Under the pieces are notes generated by a model, which searched no databases, was not told where the DNA came from, and saw only the letters and a program-made list of their open reading frames with translations. From assembly GCA_013696425.1 (NCBI GenBank), contig JACCYP010000282.1, forward strand, positions 1 to 7,264: a stretch of DNA of 7,264 bases, read 5' to 3'. The number at the start of each line of letters is the position of its first letter. Within the stretch, counting starts at the first letter, position 1. Positions 1 to 5,590 of the stretch are shown here, in pieces. The DNA comes from Thermoleophilaceae bacterium. Lineage in GTDB: Bacteria > Actinomycetota > Thermoleophilia > Solirubrobacterales > Thermoleophilaceae. The position numbers and the translations under genes are program-made.

Positions 1-1
1 G

Positions 2-292
2 GGCACGGGAATGCGCCTCAACCCGATCTATGTCGAGGACGCCGCGGCGGCGACCATCGCCGCCCTTGACCGCGACGGCGCCGCCGTGGTGAACGTGGCC
101 GGGCCCGAGGTGGTGACCATGCGCTCGCTCGCCGAGGCGCTCGGGGATGCGATCGGGGCGGCGCCGCGGTTTGAGGACGCCCCGCCCGCCGCGGACATCA
201 TCGCCTCGACCGCCCGCCAGGCGGAGCTCCTCGGCGTGCCCTCGACCGGCGTCGAGGAGGGCGTGGGGCTCACCTTCGGCGCCGGGCGCTAG
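2..292 (+). CDS. NAD-dependent epimerase/dehydratase, C-terminal fragment (5' end outside window)
   Basis: This is the last 96 or so residues of an extended short-chain dehydrogenase/reductase (SDR), the family of NAD(P)-dependent nucleotide-sugar epimerases, dehydratases and reductases. The frame is open to the window edge and ends in TAG at 290-292. The visible residues match the C-terminal substrate-binding part of the family. A segment R-x-N-P-I-Y-V-E-D-A-A lies near the start, resembling the usual 'hVxDva' stretch where the family lines up helices after the catalytic YxxxK. It is followed by V-N-V-A-G-P-E, like the common 'yNvggpe' strand, and then a helix beginning T-M-R-S-L-A. The Rossmann GxxGxxG and YxxxK motifs would lie upstream, so the exact substrate cannot be named. 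The in-frame ATG at 11 is internal, not the true start. It is co-directional with the glycan genes downstream and ends 27 bp before the next ATG, so it may supply a modified nucleotide sugar for the same pathway. The family call is solid; the role is inferred. Confidence 0.85.
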   Translation, partial: GTGMRLNPIYVEDAAAATIAALDRDGAAVVNVAGPEVVTMRSLAEALGDAIGAAPRFEDAPPAADIIASTARQAELLGVPSTGVEEGVGLTFGAGR

Positions 293-304
293 AGGCCCGG
301 CCGT

Positions 305-310
305 TACCCT
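305..310 (+). promoter_or_regulatory. Putative -10 box (TACCCT) for near-leaderless transcript of the first methyltransferase gene
   Basis: TACCCT fits the actinobacterial -10 pattern TANNNT and ends 9 nt before the ATG at 320. No Shine-Dalgarno-like sequence lies in the 27-bp gap (293-319) and no convincing -35 is seen 16-18 bp upstream. A start 6-9 nt below the box would give a leader of only a few bases. The same hexamer precedes the ATG at 4763. A hexamer alone is weak evidence. Confidence 0.4.
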
Positions 311-319
311 GCCCCGCCG

Positions 320-1216
320 ATGCCCGTCCCCTACGCATGCCCGCGCGACGACACGCCCCTCGAGGGCGAGCGCTGCCCGCGCTGCGGGACCACCTACCCC
401 GTGACCGACGGGATCGCCCGCTTCATCGAGACCCTCCCCGAGGACGTGGAGCAGACCCAGCGCGTGTTCCACTTCGAGCACGCCCGCTTCGAGAACTCGA
501 CGTTCGTGCAGTTCCGCCCGGAACTCGTGGAGGAGTTCCTCGCCGACAACCAGCTGCCGCGCGAGTTCTTCGAGGGCAAGAGCTGCCTCGACGCGGGCTG
601 CGGCTCGGGCCGCTGGAGCTACGCGCTCGACCAGCTCGGCGCCGACCTGAACGCGATGGATCTCACCGCCGCCGGCGTGCAGGCCGTCCGCGAGAACGTG
701 CCCGGCGCCGCGGTTGCGCAGGCGAACCTGTTCGAGGCCCCGTTCGCCCCCGGCTCATTCGACTTCGTGATGAGCTGGGGCGTGCTCCACCACACACCGG
801 ACACGCGGCGGGCATTCGCCGCGATCGCGCCGCTCGTGAAGCCCGGGGGCACGCTCTACGTGATGGTCTACCCGCCCCCGCCGGGCATCGAGCGCTTCGG
901 GACCGACCTCCTGCGGTGGTTCATGCGGCGGATGGACGACGAGCGCCGGTTCGAGCTCTGCCGCCGGCTGATCGTCCGCAACCGGACGCTCTCGACGGTG
1001 CTCAGCTACCTGGTGCTGCACGCCTACCTCGACCCCGACAACCCCGAGCTCGACGAGGCGACGGCGCAGTTCGGCCTCTTCGACGCCTACTCCCCGCGCT
1101 ACAACTTCCGTCACTCCAAGGAGGAGGTCGCGGGCTGGTTCTGGGAGGAGGGCTTCCGCGACGTGACGCTGATCGAGGGCGCGCCCACCCGCGTGCGCGG
1201 CATCAGGAGCGGCTGA
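320..1216 (+). CDS. Class I SAM-dependent methyltransferase with N-terminal zinc-ribbon-like segment
   Basis: A 298-residue protein likely to transfer a methyl group from S-adenosylmethionine, probably to a sugar or glycan given its neighbours. Residues 1-40 resemble a Trm112-like ribbon: C7-P-R-D, then C19-P-R-C22-G, then Y-P-V-x-D-G-I. Only three of the usual four cysteines are present, with an Asp at position 10 or 11 where the fourth would be. The Rossmann methyltransferase core follows: motif I L-D-A-G-C-G-S-G at 90-97, the acidic residue ending strand 2 in N-A-M-D-L (111-115), motif IV F-D-F-V-M-S-W-G-V-L-H-H-T at 147-159, and K-P-G-G at 174-177. The C-terminal part (185-298) has basic helices and a D-A-Y-S-P-R-Y motif at 255-261, seen in glycan-cluster methyltransferases. 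ATG 320 is chosen because it places the ribbon at the N-terminus and sits just below a -10-like box. The next gene starts 15 bp after the stop. It is clearly related to the methyltransferase at 4763-5590. The acceptor is unknown. Confidence 0.9.
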   Translation: MPVPYACPRDDTPLEGERCPRCGTTYPVTDGIARFIETLPEDVEQTQRVFHFEHARFENSTFVQFRPELVEEFLADNQLPREFFEGKSCLDAGCGSGRWSYALDQLGADLNAMDLTAAGVQAVRENVPGAAVAQANLFEAPFAPGSFDFVMSWGVLHHTPDTRRAFAAIAPLVKPGGTLYVMVYPPPPGIERFGTDLLRWFMRRMDDERRFELCRRLIVRNRTLSTVLSYLVLHAYLDPDNPELDEATAQFGLFDAYSPRYNFRHSKEEVAGWFWEEGFRDVTLIEGAPTRVRGIRSG

Positions 1217-1231
1217 CCCGCGCCCGGTGCC

Positions 1232-2470
1232 ATGCGCATCGCCATCTACGACAACCTCGCGAACAACGCCTACATCCAGGCGAAGGGATTTCACCGCCAG
1301 GGCCACCCGGTCGACCTGATCCTCGACCCGCGCGACACGTTCGTGATGAGCGACCCGCGCTGGGAGGACCTCGACATCGAGCTGCCCACCGACCGGCTCG
1401 ACGCGAGCGTGCTGCCCGACGCTCCGATGCCCGACTGGGTGCGCACGGAGACCGGCGGGCCGGGCACGGGCGGCAAGAAGCTCTGGGGCGCGCGCAAGGT
1501 GCCCGGGGTGGCCGGACCGCTGGCCCGCGCGGTGCGCGTCGGCGGCCTGCACGCGGGGCCGATGACCGTCGACCGATCGTGGGTGATCAAGACGCTGCGC
1601 GAGTACGACGTGGTGATCGCCTACGGCTTCGGTCCGGTGTTCGCGGCGCTCGCAGGCGTGCCGTGCGTGGCGGACACCTGGGGCGGGGACATCGCGGTCG
1701 TGCCCTACGCCGACGAGACGCCGCTGCGCAGGGCAGAGGCACGCCTGCAGCGCTGGGGCTACTCGCGCTGCCGGCGGATCCTGCTCACCGACCCGCGCTT
1801 CTATCCCCACGCACGCGACATAGGCGTCGAGCACCTGTGCGAGTTCATCCCGTTCCTCGTGGACACCGAGAAGTACTCCCCCGGCGAGGACGCCGAGCTG
1901 CGCGAGCGCTTCCTCCCGGGCGGCGAGGGCCGCCTGGTGTTCGTCCCCAGCCGCCAGGACTGGCACTGGAAGGGCTCGGACAAGATGCTGCGCGGGTTCG
2001 CCGCCGCGGCCCGCGAGCGGCCCGACGTGCGGCTCGTGTGCGCCGGGTGGGGCGTGGACATCGACCGCTCGCGCGCACTCGCGGAGGAGCTGGGCGTGAC
2101 CGCCCAGATCGAGTTCCTGCCCTACGCGGTGTCAAAGACCCGCCTCCTGCGCTACCTGCGCGCCGCCGACGTCGTGATGGACCAGTTCACGGTGGGCTCC
2201 TACGGCACCTCGGCGCTCGAGGCCATGAGCGTGGGCAAACCACTCCTGATCTGGCTCGAGCAGGAGCGCTTCGAGAAGGTATTCGAGGAGTTCCCGCCCG
2301 TGGCCAACGTGCGCGAGCACGGCGAGATCGGAGACGCCCTCACCCTCCTGCTCGACGACCCCGGCGAGCGGGGGAGGCTCGGCGACAGGGCGCGCGACTG
2401 GATCATCCGCCACCAGGGCGACGTGCTCGTCGAGCCCACCCTCGAGGCCTGCAGGGCGGCGCTGCGTTGA
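1232..2470 (+). CDS. GT4-type glycosyltransferase (GT-B fold)
   Basis: A 412-residue cytoplasmic glycosyltransferase, expected to move a sugar from a nucleotide donor to a growing lipid-linked glycan. The N-terminal acceptor domain (about 1-210) begins M-R-I-A-I-Y-D-N and contains D-T-W-G-G-D-I at 148-154, where the family has its acceptor-site loop. The C-terminal donor domain starts near 234 with L-V-F-V-P-S-R, then W-H-W-K-G-S-D at 244-250 (the family's conserved 'KG' donor-phosphate site) and C-A-G-W-G-V-D at 270-276. The GT4 E-x7-E region appears as V-M-D-Q-F-T-V-G-S-Y-G-T-S-A-L-E-A-M at 315-332, including the conserved glycine loop and final Glu. The length is normal. It starts with ATG 15 bp after the upstream methyltransferase stop, without a good ribosome-binding site, so coupled translation is likely. 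Its TGA overlaps the TTG start of the flippase gene. Donor and acceptor sugars cannot be read from the sequence. Confidence 0.9.
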   Translation: MRIAIYDNLANNAYIQAKGFHRQGHPVDLILDPRDTFVMSDPRWEDLDIELPTDRLDASVLPDAPMPDWVRTETGGPGTGGKKLWGARKVPGVAGPLARAVRVGGLHAGPMTVDRSWVIKTLREYDVVIAYGFGPVFAALAGVPCVADTWGGDIAVVPYADETPLRRAEARLQRWGYSRCRRILLTDPRFYPHARDIGVEHLCEFIPFLVDTEKYSPGEDAELRERFLPGGEGRLVFVPSRQDWHWKGSDKMLRGFAAAARERPDVRLVCAGWGVDIDRSRALAEELGVTAQIEFLPYAVSKTRLLRYLRAADVVMDQFTVGSYGTSALEAMSVGKPLLIWLEQERFEKVFEEFPPVANVREHGEIGDALTLLLDDPGERGRLGDRARDWIIRHQGDVLVEPTLEACRAALR

Positions 2471-3954
2471 GAGACCGGATCGCGGCGCTCGGGAAGCAGA
2501 CCGTGGTCTACGGGCTCTCCGGTGTGGCGATCCAGATGGCGGGCGTGGTCACGCTGCCCGTGTTCGCACGCGTGTTCACGACGGCCGAGTACGGCGTGCT
2601 CGAAGTGGGCACCGTCGGGCTCGGGATGCTCGTGATACTCGTGGACCTCGGGATGGCCTCCGCCTCCCAGCGCTCCTTCTTCGACTACACCGACGAGCAG
2701 GAGCACGAGCGCCGCGCGGTGCTGTTCACGGCGCTCGCGCTGTCGGGCGGCGCGTCGCTGCTCGTGGCGGCCGGGATCATCGCCGCGCGCGAGCCGGTGG
2801 CCGACTGGCTCTTCGATGGCCAGGGCTACTCGACGGTGGTCGTGCTGCTCGCGGTTGCGCTTCCCGTAACGATCCTCGCCCAGTTCTTCCGGGAGATCCT
2901 GCGGCTGCGCTTCAGGCCCTGGCCGTTCTTCTGGTCCTCGATGGTCGGGGCGATCGCCGGCACGGTGGTGAGCGTCGTGGGGGTGACCACGCTCGACCTC
3001 GGCCTCGACGGGGCCGTGCTCGGGCCGCTCGTGGGCGCCGGTGTGGCCGCCGTCTATGGCGGCATCGCCGTGCGTGGGGAGATCGGCCGGCGGCTCTCGC
3101 GCCCCGAGCTCGGCGTGATGCTCCGCTACGGCATCCCGCTGATCCCGACCGCGGTGGCACTGTGGGCGCTCAGCTTCATCGACCGGCTGATGCTCTCTCA
3201 GCTCTCGGACCTCGGCGAGGTGGGCGAGTACGGGGTGGCCAACCGGATCTCGACGCCGCTCTTGTTCGGGGTCGTCGCGTTCGCCACCGCGTTCGCGCCG
3301 TTCATGCTCGCCGGCCACGCCGAGGACCAGGAGATGGAGAAGCGGGTGCGCGGGCGCGCCTTCACCTTCGTCGCGCTCGGCCTCGCTCTGCTCGGGTTGA
3401 TCCTCGCGCTTTTCGCGCGCGAGCTGATTGCGGTCGTAGCGCCGGAGTTCGACACGGCCTACCAGGCCGTCGGCCTGCTCTCGCTCGGCCTCGTGGCCTA
3501 CGGGCTCTCCTCGGTGGCGATGTCCGGCATCGCCCTCAAGCGCCGGACGGGCTACTTCGCGCTGTACTCACTGGTCGCGGCGGCGGTGAACGTGGCGCTC
3601 AACTTCCTCGTGATCCCGCCGTTCGGGATGATCGGCGCGGCGTTCGCGACGCTCGTGGCCTACGTGCTGCTGCTCTGCCTCTACTACCGCAAGTCCCAGC
3701 AGCTCTACCCCACGCCCTACCAGCCCTGGCGCGTGCTCGGTGCCGTGGTCCTCGCCGCCGCGCTCATGCCGCTGGGCGCGGCCGCCATCGAGCCGCTCGC
3801 CCTCGCGGTGGTGCTGAAGCTCGCGGCACTCGCGCTCTACCTGGTGGCGCTGCGCGCGACGGGCGTCGTGACCGCCGATGACGTGACCGAGCTGCGGCGG
3901 CTCACCGCGTGGCGTCCAGGAAGAGGTGGGGAGTCGTCTGGGAGTAGTCCGTGA
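2467..3954 (+). CDS. Wzx-like polysaccharide flippase (MOP/MVF superfamily, polysaccharide biosynthesis protein)
   Basis: A 495-residue integral membrane protein expected to flip lipid-linked glycan units across the cytoplasmic membrane. About 14 hydrophobic segments are seen, roughly at 12-34, 46-66, 86-106, 122-140, 156-176, 183-203, 222-240, 262-282, 298-318, 334-355, 362-384, 388-408, 422-441 and 445-465. The first has the family signature of an N-terminal basic patch, then G-L-S-G-V-A-I-Q, P-V-F-A-R and F-T-T-A-E-Y-G-V-L-E (37-46). A Y-G-I-P-L-I-P segment (221-227) starts the second half, followed by F-I-D-R (237-240), both typical of the polysaccharide-synthesis branch. TTG at 2467 is taken as start: it forms a TTGA overlap with the preceding stop and places a normal amphipathic N-terminus; the next usable in-frame start is a GTG near 2503, which would cut into helix 1. 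The last 17 residues (from about 479) are encoded antisense to the next gene and have atypical codons. Family call strong; cargo unknown. Confidence 0.92.
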   Translation: MRDRIAALGKQTVVYGLSGVAIQMAGVVTLPVFARVFTTAEYGVLEVGTVGLGMLVILVDLGMASASQRSFFDYTDEQEHERRAVLFTALALSGGASLLVAAGIIAAREPVADWLFDGQGYSTVVVLLAVALPVTILAQFFREILRLRFRPWPFFWSSMVGAIAGTVVSVVGVTTLDLGLDGAVLGPLVGAGVAAVYGGIAVRGEIGRRLSRPELGVMLRYGIPLIPTAVALWALSFIDRLMLSQLSDLGEVGEYGVANRISTPLLFGVVAFATAFAPFMLAGHAEDQEMEKRVRGRAFTFVALGLALLGLILALFARELIAVVAPEFDTAYQAVGLLSLGLVAYGLSSVAMSGIALKRRTGYFALYSLVAAAVNVALNFLVIPPFGMIGAAFATLVAYVLLLCLYYRKSQQLYPTPYQPWRVLGAVVLAAALMPLGAAAIEPLALAVVLKLAALALYLVALRATGVVTADDVTELRRLTAWRPGRGGESSGSSP

Positions 3955-4732
3955 TCAGCATCTGGCGCTCCAGCGCGAGCCCGGCCGCCGCCACCAGCTC
4001 ACGCATCTGAATCAGCTCGAAACGGTGCAGGTGCAGCTCGTCGGCGTAGTCCTTCGGGGCCGCGTTCAGCGCGTACAGGGTCCGCGCGGCGGCCGCGGCG
4101 GCGCGGGGCCGGTACAGCGGCTCCCTTGGAACCCGGGCCAGCGCCTCGAGCACGCCGAAGTCGAGCCCGGGCTCGATGATCCCGATCCAGATCGCGACGC
4201 GTGGAGCCGCCCGTGCGCACTCGCGCAGCACCGCGAGCGGGTCGGCCACGTGGTCGAGCGAGGTGGCGAGGAGGGCGACGTCGAACGTGCCGGCGGCGAA
4301 CGGCAATCGCTCGCCGAACGCCTGAACGAACTCGTACTCGCGGGCCGGGCTGCCCGGCAGGGGGTCGACGCCCACGAAGCGCTCGGCCGGGCGGCGGTAG
4401 GGAAGCTCCGCGTAGACGCTGCAGCCGACGTCGAGCACCTTCGCGGCGTCGCCCACGGGCTGGGACCAGAACTCGCCGAAGAGCCGCCCCACCGTCCAGG
4501 CCATCGTGCCGCGGCGGGCCTGCTGGTCGGCCTCCTCCTGCTCGTACTCGGGCACCGAGTTCTCCTGCTTGCGCTCCCACTCCGCGCGGCGCTCGAATCC
4601 GCCGACCGCGGCGGTGAACACGGGCGCCCCATCGCGCACCGGCCACTCGTGGCCGTGCTCGCAACGCAGCAGATCGCCGTCCTCCCGAAGGGCGGTGTGG
4701 TCCTCCGGACAGGCGAGAAGGTCGGTCCTCAT
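3902..4732 (-). CDS. SAM-dependent methyltransferase with N-terminal Cys/His ribbon, variant motif I
   Basis: A 276-residue class I methyltransferase-like protein on the opposite strand to its neighbours. The N-terminus resembles a Trm112-type ribbon but with mixed ligands: C8-P-E-D-H12 and C24-x-H26-x-H28, then E-W-P-V-R-D-G-A-P-V-F. A charged helix follows (about 45-75). The core begins V-L-D-V-G-C-S-V-Y-A at 99-108, which lacks the usual second glycine of GxGxG, then F-V-G-V-D-P-L at 119-125, and F-D-V-A-L-L-A-T-S-L-D-H-V-A-D-P at 150-165. The 'GVDPL' and 'ATSLDHV.DP' motifs match a known group of glycan-cluster methyltransferases. ATG 4732 is preferred because it puts the ribbon at the usual N-terminal distance; GTG 4759 and ATG 4747 would add residues lying in the promoter region. 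Codons stay G/C-ending to the stop, supporting the full 3' end that overlaps the flippase by 53 bp. Substrate unknown; catalytic activity likely but not certain. Confidence 0.85.
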   Translation of the reverse strand: MRTDLLACPEDHTALREDGDLLRCEHGHEWPVRDGAPVFTAAVGGFERRAEWERKQENSVPEYEQEEADQQARRGTMAWTVGRLFGEFWSQPVGDAAKVLDVGCSVYAELPYRRPAERFVGVDPLPGSPAREYEFVQAFGERLPFAAGTFDVALLATSLDHVADPLAVLRECARAAPRVAIWIGIIEPGLDFGVLEALARVPREPLYRPRAAAAAARTLYALNAAPKDYADELHLHRFELIQMRELVAAAGLALERQMLITDYSQTTPHLFLDATR

Positions 4733-4742
4733 GGGCCGTGCG

Positions 4743-4752
4743 AGCATAGATA
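4743..4752 (-). promoter_or_regulatory. Putative -10 region for the minus-strand methyltransferase gene
   Basis: Read on the minus strand this is TATCTATGCT, holding two possible -10 hexamers, TATCTA (4752-4747) and TATGCT (4748-4743, fits TANNNT). The preferred ATG begins at 4732, so the leader would be about 4-8 nt. It overlaps the plus-strand -10 region, forming a candidate bidirectional promoter. No clear -35 is visible. Confidence 0.35.
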
Positions 4753-4756
4753 CCCT
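4747..4756 (+). promoter_or_regulatory. Putative -10 region (TAGATA/TACCCT) for leaderless expression of the third methyltransferase gene
   Basis: TAGATACCCT holds TACCCT at 4751-4756, 6 nt before the ATG at 4763. That spacing would put the transcription start at or next to the A of the ATG, the usual geometry of a leaderless actinobacterial mRNA. No Shine-Dalgarno sequence is present (CACCGG precedes the ATG). The same TACCCT box lies before the gene starting at 320. Its strand-symmetric core TAGATA/TATCTA is shared with the opposing gene. Confidence 0.45.
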
Positions 4757-4762
4757 CACCGG

Positions 4763-5590
4763 ATGCTCCAGCGCATTCGCGCCCGCATGGCCCGCAAGTC
4801 CTTCGACTACCAGTGGGGCGCCCTCCCCGAGGGCGACTTCCTGCTCTCAGACGACGGCTTCGGCGGGCGAGTACCCGAGATCCTCTCGCGCTACGAGCTG
4901 CGGGTGGCGCCCGCGTGGTTCGAGGGGCGCCGCGTGCTCGACGCCGGCTGCGGCGGTGGGCGCTGGATCAAGGGCTTTCTCGAGCTCGGCTGCGAGGTGA
5001 CCGCGCTCGACGCCAGCGCGAATGCGCTCGGGTCCGTGCGCGAGCGCTACGGCGAGCGCGTCCGGACCGTCACCGGCGACGTGCTGAAGGCCGACGAGAT
5101 CTTCGCCGGCGAGCAGTTCGACCTCGTGTTCTCGTGGGGGGTGCTCCACCACACCGAGGACACAGCACGGGGGGTGAGTTCGCTCGCGAAGCTCGTGGCC
5201 CCGGACGGCCTGCTCTACCTGTACCTCTACGGCGCGGATTCGGTGTCGACCTCGAGCCGCGCGGGCCTCGGCGCCCAGCGCGCGGTGATGAGCCTGCTGC
5301 CGCTGCGCGCGCGGCGCCGGGTGATCGAGTGGCGCTACGGCAAGGACCGCGCGCACGAGGTCTTCGACCTGATCTCGACACCGCTCAACGACCGCTTCAC
5401 GCTCGCGCAGGGCCGGGAGATGCTCGCGGCGGCCGGCTTCACGCGCGTCGTGCAGACGATGCCCCACACCGAGCTGTTCCTGCGCGCCGACCGCGGCTCC
5501 TCCTCGGCGGAGGCCTTCCAGCTACCCGAGCCGGAACGCCCGTACTGGTTCGAGCGCGAGCCCGCTCAGCCCTCAAGCGCCCCGGCGTGA
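4763..5590 (+). CDS. Class I SAM-dependent methyltransferase, paralogue of the 320-1216 product
   Basis: A 275-residue methyltransferase without the ribbon domain. The N-terminus carries the short basic segment R-K-S-F-D-Y-Q-W-G (11-19), a 'SFxYQW' element common in this group. The Rossmann core shows motif I V-L-D-A-G-C-G-G-G-R-W at 58-68, strand-2 acid in V-T-A-L-D-A-S (79-85), V-T-G-D-V (103-107) and F-D-L-V-F-S-W-G-V-L-H-H-T-E-D at 119-133. The Lys-Pro-Gly-Gly loop is replaced by A-P-D-G (146-149). A C-terminal F-D-L-I-S-T-P motif (201-207) aligns with D-A-Y-S-P in the first methyltransferase, and the two share S-W-G-V-L-H-H-T exactly. ATG 4763 is chosen for its position 6 nt below a -10-like box; the open frame continues upstream only because it is antisense to the divergent gene. 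Its TGA overlaps the GTG start of the next gene (GTGA), so the two are probably co-translated. It probably methylates a sugar of the glycan; the target is unknown. Confidence 0.9.
   Translation: MLQRIRARMARKSFDYQWGALPEGDFLLSDDGFGGRVPEILSRYELRVAPAWFEGRRVLDAGCGGGRWIKGFLELGCEVTALDASANALGSVRERYGERVRTVTGDVLKADEIFAGEQFDLVFSWGVLHHTEDTARGVSSLAKLVAPDGLLYLYLYGADSVSTSSRAGLGAQRAVMSLLPLRARRRVIEWRYGKDRAHEVFDLISTPLNDRFTLAQGREMLAAAGFTRVVQTMPHTELFLRADRGSSSAEAFQLPEPERPYWFEREPAQPSSAPA

Noticed and set aside
755..1966. Long minus-strand open frame (about 400 codons) opposite the first methyltransferase and GT4 genes
   Set aside because: High G+C leaves few stops on the antisense strand; the product is rich in Arg, His, Val and Glu with no motifs, while the plus strand has clear family signatures throughout.
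337..2466. A very long open frame running from 337 into the flippase gene, as if encoding one protein of about 1200 residues
   Set aside because: Before 2467 the translation is Arg/Pro/Ala-rich with no domain and is an out-of-frame reading of the methyltransferase and GT4 genes. Only the part from 2467 encodes recognisable membrane protein.
2200..3318. Long minus-strand open frame (about 370 codons) opposite the GT4 and flippase genes
   Set aside because: The translation is low-complexity His/Arg/Glu-rich and mirrors hydrophobic codons of the flippase; it is a shadow.
3880..3990. Possible intrinsic terminator between the convergent flippase and methyltransferase genes
   Set aside because: The genes overlap, and no stem-loop followed by a T run is visible on either strand.
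4733..4759. Longer starts for the minus-strand methyltransferase (GTG 4759 or ATG 4747)
   Set aside because: The added residues precede the ribbon domain without family resemblance, and the bases include the putative -10 elements. They cannot be fully excluded without transcript mapping.
3926..4762. Plus-strand in-frame extension of the third methyltransferase, as a 554-residue protein
   Set aside because: The extra N-terminal part is antisense to the minus-strand methyltransferase and has no domain. The ATG at 4763 gives the expected N-terminus and lies beside a -10-like box.
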